DNA of 61,831 nt, taken from Flavobacteriia bacterium. GTDB lineage: Bacteria > Bacteroidota > Bacteroidia > Flavobacteriales_D > Crocinitomicaceae. The translations under genes and the position numbers were made by a program. Where the stretch lies: NCBI GenBank assembly GCA_947455515.1, contig CANGOF010000002.1:1-61831 (forward strand). Reading direction: 5' to 3'. Of the stretch, positions 33,645-43,266 are shown in pieces. The notes beneath the pieces are model-generated. The model worked only from the letters and a program-made list of their open reading frames with translations. It made no database searches and was not told the origin of the DNA. Every line of letters begins with the position of its first letter. Positions within the stretch are counted from its first letter, which is position 1.

Positions 33645-34933
33645 TAAACAATTTTTAAACCTACTAATCTTCGGACGAAAGAATTCATCATTATAAAACT
33701 TAAAAAAGAACTAATAGAAACAGCTAAAGTAGCACCTAAAAGTCCGTAAAAGTAAGAAAAAATAACTGTTAAGCTTAATGAAATTGCCATAATTGAAAAT
33801 GTACGAATCACATTTTCTTTCAATTTACCTATCATTACTAATATAGCACCACTCCAAGATATAAGTGCGGAAGGAAAAATTCCAATCATTGAAATAACCA
33901 AAAGATGTAAACTATTTTTGAAATCCGCTTTGAAATAATGTACTATAATTAAATACATAATAATCACAGCAATAGATTGTATTAAAAGAACTAATAGATT
34001 TACTTTACGTATCCTATTAAATTTATTTTGAAGTTCTATTAAGTTATTTTCACTATGATATTTGGAAATGATAGGGTTAATATTTTGTTGAAGTATTCCA
34101 GGAAAAATGTAAAGAGATTTTGCAAAGAATATATAGAAGCTATAAATCCCAACTTCTGAATTTGTTAAAAAATATCCAATTATTAGGATATCAAATTTAT
34201 CATTAAAAATCGCAAATAATTCTGCTGAAAAGCTTTTAAATCCAAAGCTGAAATTATCTTTAAGTATTTCTTTATTAAAATTTAAAGTGAATAATTTTCT
34301 AAGTTGTATAGAACTATAAACTACTAAAATAATCTCAGAGAATAGAAAAGAATATAGAATTGTTTTTTCATCAAGTTTAAGCGAAATACAAATACTAATA
34401 AAACCAATAATTAAAACCCACCTCAAACTACGAACAAAAGAAAATTGTTTCTGCATTCTTTTACCTGAATAATAAGCCATGAAATTTTTATTCAAATTAA
34501 AGAAGGGAAGAGATAATAAGGGGATTATTAATGCATTCGCTAATTCTTTTGAACTAATAATTTGAGGCCAATTATAGATAACCATTATTGTTAAACCAGT
34601 AAGTATTGTAGAAAAAAGGAATGTTAAAAAAAAGTTAGAACTAAGTAATTGCTTTTCTTTTTGAATCCTATATTGGTCTTGAGATAATGAAGAAATCTTT
34701 TTAATGATTGAATTATTTAGACCAAGTGAGAAGATCGTGGATAATATAGCATAATATCCTAATACTTGATTGAAAATTCCAAGTTCACTTGAACCAAGTT
34801 CTTTTCCAATAAGTAAATTAACTAATAATCCCGAGACTACTAATACGCCCTGTGAACCTATCAACCAAATAGTATCTTTAGAAAATTTACTTTCTGCTAT
34901 TTTTTTTAATAATATATTAGCTTTGTTTATCAA
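33644..34933 (-). CDS. Wzx-type oligosaccharide flippase
   Basis: A 429-residue polytopic membrane protein of the MATE/polysaccharide-transporter type: 'KDTIWLIGSQGVLVVSGLLV' as first segment, about twelve hydrophobic segments, and 'FGFKSFSAELFAIFNDKFDI' followed by 'IIGYFLTNSEVGIYSF' in the middle. It would flip lipid-linked repeat units to the periplasm. Eleven bases separate it from the nucleotidyltransferase gene. Confidence 0.88.
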   Translation of the reverse strand: MINKANILLKKIAESKFSKDTIWLIGSQGVLVVSGLLVNLLIGKELGSSELGIFNQVLGYYAILSTIFSLGLNNSIIKKISSLSQDQYRIQKEKQLLSSNFFLTFLFSTILTGLTIMVIYNWPQIISSKELANALIIPLLSLPFFNLNKNFMAYYSGKRMQKQFSFVRSLRWVLIIGFISICISLKLDEKTILYSFLFSEIILVVYSSIQLRKLFTLNFNKEILKDNFSFGFKSFSAELFAIFNDKFDILIIGYFLTNSEVGIYSFYIFFAKSLYIFPGILQQNINPIISKYHSENNLIELQNKFNRIRKVNLLVLLIQSIAVIIMYLIIVHYFKADFKNSLHLLVISMIGIFPSALISWSGAILVMIGKLKENVIRTFSIMAISLSLTVIFSYFYGLLGATLAVSISSFLSFIMMNSFVRRLVGLKIV

Positions 34934-34944
34934 ATTCTCTTAGT

Positions 34945-36006
34945 TTACTGTTGAAAATTAGCAAGATACTCATCCCAGTTACCTATGTCTTTCCAAGAAT
35001 TTTCAGAAATAGGGAAGACCCCAACTTTCCCACCTCTATTTTTCACTTGTTCAATTAAATGAGTAATGTGAAAGAATTCATCTTGAGGTATTTCATCCAT
35101 GAGATGCGGCTCTAAAATGTACATTCCACTGTTGATTTGAAAAGTCATTTCAGGTTTCTCTTGTAATGAAACCAACTCACCATTCATTCCTGTTTCAATG
35201 GTTCCATAAGGAATGGAATAGGATTTTAATACAGCGACTAAAGTAATTTCAAATTGATTAGCTGTATGATAATCAATTATTTCAGAATAATCTTGATCGA
35301 TTAATATGTCACAATTGTGCACTATAAACGTTTTTGTTAATTTACCTTTTAACAGAGATAAACTTCCAGCTGTACCCATTGGTTTATCTTCTTGGAAATA
35401 GGAAAGATTATAGGGTAAATTTTGACTTTGTAAATAATATTTAATTAATTCTGCTTTGTAGTTTACTGAAATATAAAAGTCATCACATCCGTAATGATTA
35501 AATCGACTAAATATTTCTTCCAACATGGTGGTTTCACCTATTGGAATTAAAGGTTTAGGCAAAACATTGGTGAGAGGTTTTAAACGTGTTCCAAATCCAC
35601 CCGCCATTATTACAATGGGTAAATTAAATTTGTTTTTTGGTGGTAGTTTTTTTAATGTAAATAAATCATCCCAAAAATAAATGGTACTTATTTCATTTTT
35701 AAGATCAACAATTGGTAGAAATTCAATTCTACTTTGAATCATTATTTCTTTTACTTGATTTTCACTCAAATCTATTGTACCAATGGTCGGATTTTTACGT
35801 AATATCTCATTTATCTCATTTTCAAGAGAAGTACCGGCAAGTATTGCACGTTGGATATCACCGATACTTAAAACTCCGACGAATTGATTTTCTGTAGATG
35901 TTACCAAAAGAGATTTACATTCATTACTATCCATTTTTTTTAACGCATCAATTAATGTAGTTGATGGTTGTATCGTAATGGATTGTATTTTATCAGTTAT
36001 CTTCAT
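34945..36006 (-). CDS. CBS-domain sugar nucleotidyltransferase, PtmE-like
   Basis: A 353-residue protein with two N-terminal CBS domains (about 8-58 and 65-115) and a nucleotidyltransferase domain (about 127-353) starting 'LPIVIMAGGFGTRLKPLTNV' and then 'LPKPLIPIGE'. The same CBS plus nucleotidyltransferase architecture is found in Campylobacter PtmE, which makes GDP-glucosamine for legionaminic acid. Next to LegB- and LegC-like genes, a GDP-amino-sugar role is a reasonable inference. It shares one base with the NeuD-FemAB gene (ATGA-type junction). Confidence 0.85.
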   Translation of the reverse strand: MKITDKIQSITIQPSTTLIDALKKMDSNECKSLLVTSTENQFVGVLSIGDIQRAILAGTSLENEINEILRKNPTIGTIDLSENQVKEIMIQSRIEFLPIVDLKNEISTIYFWDDLFTLKKLPPKNKFNLPIVIMAGGFGTRLKPLTNVLPKPLIPIGETTMLEEIFSRFNHYGCDDFYISVNYKAELIKYYLQSQNLPYNLSYFQEDKPMGTAGSLSLLKGKLTKTFIVHNCDILIDQDYSEIIDYHTANQFEITLVAVLKSYSIPYGTIETGMNGELVSLQEKPEMTFQINSGMYILEPHLMDEIPQDEFFHITHLIEQVKNRGGKVGVFPISENSWKDIGNWDEYLANFQQ

Positions 36007-37718
36007 TAGAATTTATATCTTAATAATATATTTTTTAATTGCTCAGATTTGTCAGGATTTTCACTACTCCATTTCTGAATGATCTCGTTATAAATAACAG
36101 GTAGATATATTTTTTTTCCTATATAAAAATTAGATCTTTGGTTTGAAAAACTACTTTTAAATTTAAATAAACTATCATTTTCATCCTTTGAACGTCCTCC
36201 ACCTAAATGAAAATATTTTGCATTTAAATTTTGAGCAAATTGTACTGCTTTATAGAGTAAAAAATTATTTGATGTATTATCAGCAAACTCAGTCCTGGCA
36301 GATAAATGATAATGAAAATAATCTTTATAATGAAAGAACATGGATGTACACATTATTTGACCATTTTCATTTAAGACATTAAACAAATAGGTGTTCTTAT
36401 TTAATAATTTAAATGAGTTTTTTATATATTCAAAGGAAAAAAAGTAATAATCATCCGCATTTACACTTTTCATCGTGTTATGATAAGTCTCTACAAAAGT
36501 TACTATTTCTTGATCCGAAGGATTAGACAATATTTGAATCCTACATTTATTTTGTTTCGCTTTACGAATGATATTTCTATTTTTTGATGAAATTTCATTG
36601 TCCCATATATCATATATACTCTGATCCGTGTCAACCCAAACTGTTTGTCTATCAAATATTTTATTCTCGGAGTATAAATTATCTTCCTCCGTATTAATCA
36701 AAGAATGAAATCTTGTAAACCCACAAACAATATTATTTTGAATACAGTATTTCTCAAATGCATTATTAAACTCATGAATTAATTTTTTATTATTTGAATT
36801 AGATATTGGTCCTGAATAACCATAAACACTTTCAATATCGTAATATGTCTTATTTAATTCAAACTTTGAAGCTATTACATTTTTCAAATAAGGAAATAAA
36901 ACAAATTCATTTCCTTTTTTAAATACAAAACACTCAGCCTTTCCAAAATGATTAATTTCTTGTATTTTATGGTAATTTGGAGTGAAATAAATGTCTTGTT
37001 TATTACTTGGTAACATCGTTATTAATTCATTCCAATGCAAATAATCAGCAGTTGTTAAAATAGAGATTGAAGAAATCTCATGTTCTATTCGAGCTGTGTT
37101 AGATTTTATTCTTTTAGCAGGATTTCCCGCCCAAATTTCATTATTTGGAACATCTTCAATTACTACAGCTCCAGCTCCAATAACTACATTGTCTCCAATT
37201 CTTACACCTTGTTTTATGACTGAATTTGCACCAACAAAAGTACACTCTCCAATATGTACATCACCACACAAAACTGCTCCAGGTCCAATATGTGCATAAT
37301 CAGATACAATAGATTCATGTTCCACTATTGCTCCAGTATTAATTATACATCCATTACCAATAGTCGATAGGGTATTCACTATTGAATTTCTCGCCAAAAA
37401 ACAATAATCTTTATAAGTAGATTTGATGGAAACATTACTATAAAGTGATGTGACTGAGAAAGAATTTAAATTCATTGAATTTAATAATTCAATAATTCTT
37501 TTTCTGGTGAAATTATCTCCAATTGCAGGGAAATAGAGCGTGTTTTCTATTTCTTTAATTTGATCATCTCCTCCTAAATATTTTATTCCTAAAGGGTTAT
37601 TTTCTTTTTCCTCTTTGTCAATATAACCAATAATTTCAAAATTCGAATGTGAATTTATTACGTCAGCAACAACAATTGAATGACCAGAATATCCAATTAA
37701 AATAATTTTAGTTCTCAT
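36006..37718 (-). CDS. Fusion of NeuD/PglD-like acetyltransferase and FemAB/BioF2-like domain
   Basis: A 570-residue protein with two parts. Residues about 1-205 are a NeuD/PglD-type acetyltransferase: an N-terminal Rossmann-like 'IILIGYSGHSIVVADVI', then left-handed beta-helix repeats ('GNGCIINTGAIVEHESIVSD', 'GAGAVVIEDVPNNEIWAGNP'). Residues about 225-545 are a FemAB/GNAT-type domain with 'EISSKNRNIIRKAKQNKC', 'CTSMFFHYKDYFHYHLSART' and 'AKYFHLGGGRSKDEND'. The first part probably N-acetylates the 4-amino-dideoxy sugar made by the LegB/LegC-like enzymes. The second could add another acyl or aminoacyl group. I know no named protein with this order. Confidence 0.8.
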   Translation of the reverse strand: MRTKIILIGYSGHSIVVADVINSHSNFEIIGYIDKEEKENNPLGIKYLGGDDQIKEIENTLYFPAIGDNFTRKRIIELLNSMNLNSFSVTSLYSNVSIKSTYKDYCFLARNSIVNTLSTIGNGCIINTGAIVEHESIVSDYAHIGPGAVLCGDVHIGECTFVGANSVIKQGVRIGDNVVIGAGAVVIEDVPNNEIWAGNPAKRIKSNTARIEHEISSISILTTADYLHWNELITMLPSNKQDIYFTPNYHKIQEINHFGKAECFVFKKGNEFVLFPYLKNVIASKFELNKTYYDIESVYGYSGPISNSNNKKLIHEFNNAFEKYCIQNNIVCGFTRFHSLINTEEDNLYSENKIFDRQTVWVDTDQSIYDIWDNEISSKNRNIIRKAKQNKCRIQILSNPSDQEIVTFVETYHNTMKSVNADDYYFFSFEYIKNSFKLLNKNTYLFNVLNENGQIMCTSMFFHYKDYFHYHLSARTEFADNTSNNFLLYKAVQFAQNLNAKYFHLGGGRSKDENDSLFKFKSSFSNQRSNFYIGKKIYLPVIYNEIIQKWSSENPDKSEQLKNILLRYKF

Positions 37719-37723
37719 ATAAG

Positions 37724-38869
37724 TTACAAAATAACACTACTTGGAATATTAACTAAACGAGATTCAATCCATTCACTATTTACTAATGATTTTTTGTAAC
37801 ATTTTTCAAACATTATATTTTTATTTAGTAAACCCCAAACTGGTCTTGTCATAACGCCATTATCATTCGTTTCCGTCAAGAATTGATCTCTATCTTCCTT
37901 ACTTTTTAGTAAAATTGAATTCAACCAATAATTAGATCTAGAATTATCTGGTTCTATAATAAATTCAATATTTTCATTACTGTTAAAATACTCATTATAA
38001 ACTTTAGACGTATTTCTTTTCTTTAATATAAAATCTTCTAACTGTTCAATTTGCGCACATGCTAAGGCAGCATTTAAATTAGGACATCTATAATTGTAAC
38101 CAATATAATCATGTTTATATTCCCATCGATGTGGAATTTTTGCTTGTGTTGTAATATGTTTTGCTAATAAACCAAGTTTATCGTCATTTGTTACAATTAT
38201 ACCACCACCACCACAAGTAATAGTTTTATTTCCATTAAAACTATACGTCCCAAATAAACCGAAAGTACCTGTATGCTTCTCATTGTAAGTTGAACCCAAG
38301 GATTCGGCTGCATCTTCAATTACTGGAATATGAAATACTTCACATAGTTGAATTATTTTATCAATTTCTACAGGGAAACCAAAAGTATGCATAGGAACAC
38401 AAGCACCGATTTTTTTTCCAGTTGGGATGTGAAAAGGTTTCCCATTTTTCAATTCGACTTCAGTCAGAAAGTCTTCGAGTGCTTCAACAGATAAACCTAA
38501 AGTTTTGGTGTCAACATCAACGAATGCTGGTTCGGCACCTAAATAAGAAATTGCATTACATGTTGCTACAAAACTCAGAGATTGAGTAATTACAAGGTCA
38601 TTTCGCTCAACACCAGCAAGTAATAAACTCATATGTAAAGCAGAAGTACCATTCACAACAGCAATTGCATGCTTAGCTCCAGTGTACGCTTTAATTTTAT
38701 CTTCAAATAAATCAACAAATTTTCCTACTGAAGAAACAAAAGTTGAATCGATTGTTTCTAAAACGTATTTTTTTTCATTTCCTGAAAAACAAGGCTCATG
38801 CAAAGGCGTAAAATCCTTATTTCCAAAATGATTTTTGATAAAATTTATTTCCTTTTCAAAACGCAGCAT
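37724..38869 (-). CDS. LegC-like PLP-dependent sugar aminotransferase
   Basis: A 381-residue DegT/DnrJ/EryC1-family aminotransferase. 'FTPLHEPCFSGNEKKYVLET' and 'STFVSSVGKFVDLFE' at the start are characteristic of the LegC branch. The PLP lysine is in 'GTYSFNGNKTITCGGGG' and the cofactor aspartate in 'PVIEDAAESLGS'. LegC converts the 4-keto-6-deoxy sugar nucleotide made by LegB to a 4-amino sugar. It follows the LegB-like gene by 4 bases. Confidence 0.9.
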   Translation of the reverse strand: MLRFEKEINFIKNHFGNKDFTPLHEPCFSGNEKKYVLETIDSTFVSSVGKFVDLFEDKIKAYTGAKHAIAVVNGTSALHMSLLLAGVERNDLVITQSLSFVATCNAISYLGAEPAFVDVDTKTLGLSVEALEDFLTEVELKNGKPFHIPTGKKIGACVPMHTFGFPVEIDKIIQLCEVFHIPVIEDAAESLGSTYNEKHTGTFGLFGTYSFNGNKTITCGGGGIIVTNDDKLGLLAKHITTQAKIPHRWEYKHDYIGYNYRCPNLNAALACAQIEQLEDFILKKRNTSKVYNEYFNSNENIEFIIEPDNSRSNYWLNSILLKSKEDRDQFLTETNDNGVMTRPVWGLLNKNIMFEKCYKKSLVNSEWIESRLVNIPSSVIL

Positions 38870-38873
38870 ACTA

Positions 38874-40064
38874 TTACATTTTTGAGTCTAAATATTTACC
38901 TGTTTCTTTATGCCCAAAATCTGGAATCATAGAATGGAATAGAGATACGATCTCTTCTTTAGTCCATGATAAATTAGACTTATACTCATTTATCGTGTTT
39001 AAAAAATGAATTAATTGATCATTATTTACGTCACGATTATGATTTTTAATAATACCTAAATTATTAAACTTAATTAAATCTAAAGTTTCATTTTTTGTAA
39101 AAAATTCTTCAAAATCTTTTTCTCCAGTTGTATCAGAAGATACAAATAAACAAGGCCATGCACTTGTAGTGGTAAGATTTTTGGCAATACTTCTTGCTTC
39201 ATCTTCGTCAATACAAATTTTGGGAGTAATATTTAAAGCTTTTAAATATTTTTCTGCTATCTCTGCAAAAGTTACAAGATGTAAATTTTCACTTAATTTA
39301 GGGAAAAATATATCTCCATTTTCACCAAAAATACAACTCATTAAACAAAGTTCTCCAGATTCTTGTGGGGTAACAAAATACCTTTTAATATCATTTGGCG
39401 CAACAATAGGTTGTCTTTTTTCTATGCGTTGGTTGAATCCATGTAAAAGCGAACCATCTGAAAATGCAACATTTGCAAATCTAGCAGTTGAAATGTCAAT
39501 TTGATTGCTTTTCTCCATCAAAAATAATTCCATTATTTTCTTGGAAGCTCCCATCATATTTACAGGATTTGCAGCTTTATCTGTAGAAACACAGAAATAT
39601 TTTTTAGTCCCTTTTTCAATAGACTGATCTATCGTTTTAATCGTATTAAGTACGTTAACTTCAATCATTCGCATAAGTGTAAAAGGATCTTTCTCACTTC
39701 GAACGTGTTTTAACGCTGATAAATTTAATACGTAATCGAATTTTCCATCATTTTTTATAAAAGCATCATATTCCCATGATCCAATATCTAATGCAAAAGT
39801 TTGAAAATCACCATCGATATAGCCATAAGAACTTCGAATATCTCTTACAAGTTCTACTAAATTATTTTCAGATATATCTACAACATGAAGTTTTTTTGGA
39901 TTACGTTTAAAAATTTCTTTTGTAACCGCTTGACCAATAGAACCTGCACCTCCAATAACTAAAAAAGTCGATTTTTGAACAATAGTTGAAAGCTCTGTTT
40001 GATTATTTTGAATATCTTCAAAAAACAATTCTTTCTCTCGGCCAATTAAATTTAAAATATTCAT
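38874..40064 (-). CDS. LegB-like sugar-nucleotide 4,6-dehydratase (CapD/FlaA1 type)
   Basis: A 396-residue short-chain dehydrogenase family enzyme. The NAD-binding motif is 'FLVIGGAGSIGQAVTKEIF' (about 34-52). 'LNLSALKHVRSEKDPF' and 'STDKAANPVNMMGASKKIME' are diagnostic of the NDP-GlcNAc 4,6-dehydratase group that includes CapD, FlaA1/PseB and LegB. Together with the LegC-like neighbour it produces a 4-amino-4,6-dideoxy-HexNAc nucleotide. Whether the carrier is UDP or GDP is not visible from the sequence, but the PtmE-like gene favours GDP. Confidence 0.88.
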   Translation of the reverse strand: MNILNLIGREKELFFEDIQNNQTELSTIVQKSTFLVIGGAGSIGQAVTKEIFKRNPKKLHVVDISENNLVELVRDIRSSYGYIDGDFQTFALDIGSWEYDAFIKNDGKFDYVLNLSALKHVRSEKDPFTLMRMIEVNVLNTIKTIDQSIEKGTKKYFCVSTDKAANPVNMMGASKKIMELFLMEKSNQIDISTARFANVAFSDGSLLHGFNQRIEKRQPIVAPNDIKRYFVTPQESGELCLMSCIFGENGDIFFPKLSENLHLVTFAEIAEKYLKALNITPKICIDEDEARSIAKNLTTTSAWPCLFVSSDTTGEKDFEEFFTKNETLDLIKFNNLGIIKNHNRDVNNDQLIHFLNTINEYKSNLSWTKEEIVSLFHSMIPDFGHKETGKYLDSKM

Positions 40065-40072
40065 GTTGTAAA

Positions 40073-41056
40073 TTATAATACATTAAAATAATTCCAATAC
40101 CACTGTACAGCTTCTTTTAAACCTTTTTTTAAGTTATGGCTTGGTTTATATCCTAAAAATTTTTGTGCTTTTTCAATTGAAGCATGGGAGTGAGGGATAT
40201 CTCCTTTTCTCTCAGGTCCATGAAGAATAGGAACATCTTTAATTTTCGGGTTATAATAGGATAAATACTCCTTTAACAAGGTAGTTAGTTGAATCAAATT
40301 TGTTCGATCACCAACAGCTGTATTAAACACTTGTCCAATTGCAAGTTTATTTTTTGTTTTTGCAGCAAGGTAATTCATTTGAATCACATTATCAACATAG
40401 GTAAAATCTCTAGAATTAGTACCATCCCCATTAATAGTAGGTGATTCTAAATCCATTAATAATTGCGTAAATTTTGGAATTACAGCTGCATAAGCCCCAT
40501 TTGGATCTTGTTTTCTACCATAGACGTTAAAATACCTCAAGCCAATCGTCTCTAAACCATAGGTTTTATAAAAAACTTCAGCATATAATTCATTTACATA
40601 TTTTGTAATTGCATATGGGGAAAGAGGTTTGCCTATAACATCTTCGACTTTTGGTAAAGAAGTAGAGTCACCGTAAGTCGAAGAACTCGCAGCAAAAATA
40701 AATCGTTTTACTTCAGCGTCTCTAGAAGCAACAAGCATATTTAAAAAACCGTTGATATTAACGTCGTTTGTAGTGATAGGGTCATTTATTGATCTTGGAA
40801 CTGAGCCTAATGCGGCTTGATGAAAAACAAATTCTACATTATCCACCGCTTTTCTACATGTTTCTAAATCACGAATATCACCTTCAATAAAAATAAAGTT
40901 TGAATTTGTTAATAAGTGTTCAATATTTTCTTTTTTTCCTGTTGATAAATTATCTAAACATCGAACAATATTCTTATTCTGTAAAAGTGATTCACAAAGA
41001 TTTGAACCAATAAAACCTGCTCCGCCAGTAACTAAAACTACTTTATTTTTTATCAT
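40073..41056 (-). CDS. UDP-GlcNAc(A) 4-epimerase, WbpP/TviC-like
   Basis: A 327-residue extended SDR epimerase with 'VLVTGGAGFIGSNLCESLL' (7-25), active-site 'FAASSSTYGDS' and Y-x3-K 'PYAITKYVNE', then 'FTYVDNVIQMNYLA' and the end 'YNPKIKDVPILHGPERKGDI'. The triple-serine 'SSST' segment and the R-S-I-N-D-P stretch are typical of WbpP/TviC enzymes, which interconvert UDP-GlcNAc and UDP-GalNAc or their uronates. It overlaps fcl by 4 bases. Confidence 0.87.
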   Translation of the reverse strand: MIKNKVVLVTGGAGFIGSNLCESLLQNKNIVRCLDNLSTGKKENIEHLLTNSNFIFIEGDIRDLETCRKAVDNVEFVFHQAALGSVPRSINDPITTNDVNINGFLNMLVASRDAEVKRFIFAASSSTYGDSTSLPKVEDVIGKPLSPYAITKYVNELYAEVFYKTYGLETIGLRYFNVYGRKQDPNGAYAAVIPKFTQLLMDLESPTINGDGTNSRDFTYVDNVIQMNYLAAKTKNKLAIGQVFNTAVGDRTNLIQLTTLLKEYLSYYNPKIKDVPILHGPERKGDIPHSHASIEKAQKFLGYKPSHNLKKGLKEAVQWYWNYFNVL

Positions 41057-42003
41057 AGTTTTACTTCTTTAAAATCATTAACATTATTAAGAAACCACTG
41101 ATAAGTATCTTTAATCCCATTTTCTAACTCAATTTTAGCTTTCCAGCCTGCCTCGGTCATTTTAGATACATCCATTAATTTTCTTGGAGTTCCGTCTGGT
41201 TTAGTGTTATCCCAGATAATTTCACCAGTATGACCAACAATCTTTTGTATGAGTTCAGCAAGTTCTTTAATGGATAAATCTTCTCCTTTACCAACATTAT
41301 ATAAATTATCAGACAAGTTATTTTCAAGTGTAAAGACAACTGCTTCCGCTAAGTCATCCACATGTAAAAATTCTCTTTTAGGTGTACCGGAGCCCCAAAG
41401 AGTTACGGATGTATTGCCATTTTCCTTGGCTTCATGAAACTTACGAATCATGGCAGGCAAAACATGAGAAGTATGTAAATCAAAATTATCTTTTGTGCCA
41501 TATAAATTAGTAGGCATCAAACTGAAATAATCTTTATTATATTGTTTTCGAATTGCTTCACAAGCTTTAACCCCAGTAATCTTTGCGATAGCATACCATT
41601 CATTAGTTGGTTCCAAAGAATCCGTTAATAAATATTCCTCTTTCAAAGGTTGTGGAGCTAACTTAGGATAAATACAAGAACTTCCTAAGAAAATAAACTT
41701 TTGAACATCAGACTTTAATGAAGCATCAATAATGTTGTTTTGAATTTGCATATTTTCCATTAAAAACTGATATGGAAAATCATTATTAGCTAAAATCCCA
41801 CCAACACGAGCTGCAGCATCGATAACAATGTCTGGCTTTTGATTCTCAAAAAAATCAATAACTGCTTGTTGATTTCTTAAATCTAGTTCTTTGGAGGATT
41901 TACCTAATAAATTGGTATAACCTTTTTCTATTAAATTTCTCCAAATAGCAGAACCAACCATTCCATTGTGTCCAGCAATATAAATCTTACTATTTTTATT
42001 CAT
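41053..42003 (-). CDS. fcl: GDP-L-fucose synthase
   Basis: A 316-residue NADPH-dependent epimerase/reductase converting GDP-4-keto-6-deoxymannose to GDP-L-fucose. It shows 'IYIAGHNGMVGSAIWRNL' at the N-terminus, 'FLGSSCIYPKLAPQPLKEE', the catalytic Y-x3-K 'EWYAIAKITG' and 'WGSGTPKREFLHVDDLAEA'. Length and motifs match WcaG/Fcl. It follows gmd after 3 bases, the usual pair. Confidence 0.95.
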   Translation of the reverse strand: MNKNSKIYIAGHNGMVGSAIWRNLIEKGYTNLLGKSSKELDLRNQQAVIDFFENQKPDIVIDAAARVGGILANNDFPYQFLMENMQIQNNIIDASLKSDVQKFIFLGSSCIYPKLAPQPLKEEYLLTDSLEPTNEWYAIAKITGVKACEAIRKQYNKDYFSLMPTNLYGTKDNFDLHTSHVLPAMIRKFHEAKENGNTSVTLWGSGTPKREFLHVDDLAEAVVFTLENNLSDNLYNVGKGEDLSIKELAELIQKIVGHTGEIIWDNTKPDGTPRKLMDVSKMTEAGWKAKIELENGIKDTYQWFLNNVNDFKEVKL

Positions 42004-42006
42004 TTC

Positions 42007-43119
42007 TTATTCGAAATAATTGTAAGTGTTGAAGTTACCATCTTTCAAATATTGATCTTTTTGCATCAATCGAACATCACTTTTCATCATGTCTTTTACT
42101 AAATCACTTAGATCGTATTCAGGAATCCATCCCAATTTTTCTCTTGCTTTAGTTGCATCCCCAATTAATAAATCAACTTCTGTAGGTCTAAAATATTTCG
42201 GGTCAACTGCCAATACTTCTTTTCCTATTTCTATTTGAAAATCAGGATTATTACACGCTTTCACAAATGCTTTTTCATCCACACCAATCCCTCTAAATTC
42301 TAATTCAATTCCAACTTCATTAAATGCCATTCGAACAAATTCTCTAACTGGTGTGGTTTTATTTGTTGCAATTACCCAATCTTCAGGTTGATCCGCTTGA
42401 AGAATCATCCACATCATTCGAACATAATCTTTTGCATGCCCCCAATCACGTTGCGCATCTAAGTTACCTAAATAAAATTTATCCTGTAATCCTAATGCAA
42501 TACGAGAAGCTGCTCGTGTAATTTTACGTGTTACGAAAGTCTCTCCACGAATTGGTGATTCATGGTTAAATAAGATTCCATTACAAGCATACATTCCATA
42601 TGCCTCACGATAATTAACTGTAATCCAAAACGCATACATTTTTGCTACAGCATAAGGACTGCGAGGGTAAAAAGGTGTTTTTTCTGTTTGAGGAACCTCT
42701 TGTACTTTACCATACAACTCAGAGGTTGAAGCTTGATAAATTCTTGTTTTCTTTACTAAACCTAATAAACGAACAGCATCCAAAATCCTCAAGGTACCCA
42801 AACCGTCAGCATTACCTGTATATTCAGGTGTTTCAAAAGAAACAGCAACATGGCTCATGGCTGCCAAATTATAAATTTCATCCGGTTGAATTTCCTGAAT
42901 TAAACGGATAAGATTCGTACTATCTGTCATATCTCCATAATGAAGAATGAAATTCTTATTTTCTAAATGAGGATCTTGGTACAAATGATCAATTCTATCC
43001 GTATTAAATAAAGATGTACGACGTTTCAATCCATGAACTGTGTATCCTTTTTTTAATAAAAATTCACTTAGATAAGCACCATCTTGTCCAGTTACACCCG
43101 TAATAAAAGCTGTTTTCAT
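42007..43119 (-). CDS. gmd: GDP-mannose 4,6-dehydratase
   Basis: A 370-residue SDR enzyme and the first step from GDP-mannose to GDP-fucose. It has '[18 protein letters not shown]' at the N-terminus, the catalytic set '[15 protein letters not shown]' and '[15 protein letters not shown]', and '[19 protein letters not shown]'. Length fits the family. It is the first gene of the 19-gene polysaccharide operon. The 147 bases upstream (43120-43266) contain no gene, a 14-bp palindrome ATCAATTTATTGAT at 43132-43145 and a weak hairpin at 43210-43238, but no clear TAnnTTTG box on this strand. Confidence 0.96.
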   Translation of the reverse strand: MKTAFITGVTGQDGAYLSEFLLKKGYTVHGLKRRTSLFNTDRIDHLYQDPHLENKNFILHYGDMTDSTNLIRLIQEIQPDEIYNLAAMSHVAVSFETPEYTGNADGLGTLRILDAVRLLGLVKKTRIYQASTSELYGKVQEVPQTEKTPFYPRSPYAVAKMYAFWITVNYREAYGMYACNGILFNHESPIRGETFVTRKITRAASRIALGLQDKFYLGNLDAQRDWGHAKDYVRMMWMILQADQPEDWVIATNKTTPVREFVRMAFNEVGIELEFRGIGVDEKAFVKACNNPDFQIEIGKEVLAVDPKYFRPTEVDLLIGDATKAREKLGWIPEYDLSDLVKDMMKSDVRLMQKDQYLKDGNFNTYNYFE

Positions 43120-43131
43120 TTAAATGTATTT

Positions 43132-43145
43132 ATCAATTTATTGAT
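43132..43145. promoter_or_regulatory. Palindrome upstream of the polysaccharide operon
   Basis: ATCAATTTATTGAT is an inverted repeat of 6+6 bp around TT, 13 bases upstream of the gmd start. It could be an operator, but AT-rich palindromes of this size also arise by chance. Confidence 0.2.
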
Positions 43146-43266
43146 TCGTAAAGTGTTAAATTATCAGAATAAGAAAAATTCAATACGATATTAATCTGCT
43201 AATTTAATAATTTTCTCCGTGTTTTCAAGGAAGAAAATGAAATTCATAGACATATTGTTATTGAAT

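Noticed and set aside
28428-40064. A complete legionaminic or pseudaminic acid pathway
   Set aside because: Only dehydratase, aminotransferase, acetyltransferase and nucleotidyltransferase steps are present. The synthase, hydrolase and CMP-transferase are missing from the window.
43210-43238. Hairpin between the J-domain gene and gmd as terminator of the 43.3-51.7 kb operon
   Set aside because: The stem is 7+2 bp with a bulge and there is no T run on the minus strand, so it was not listed as a terminator.
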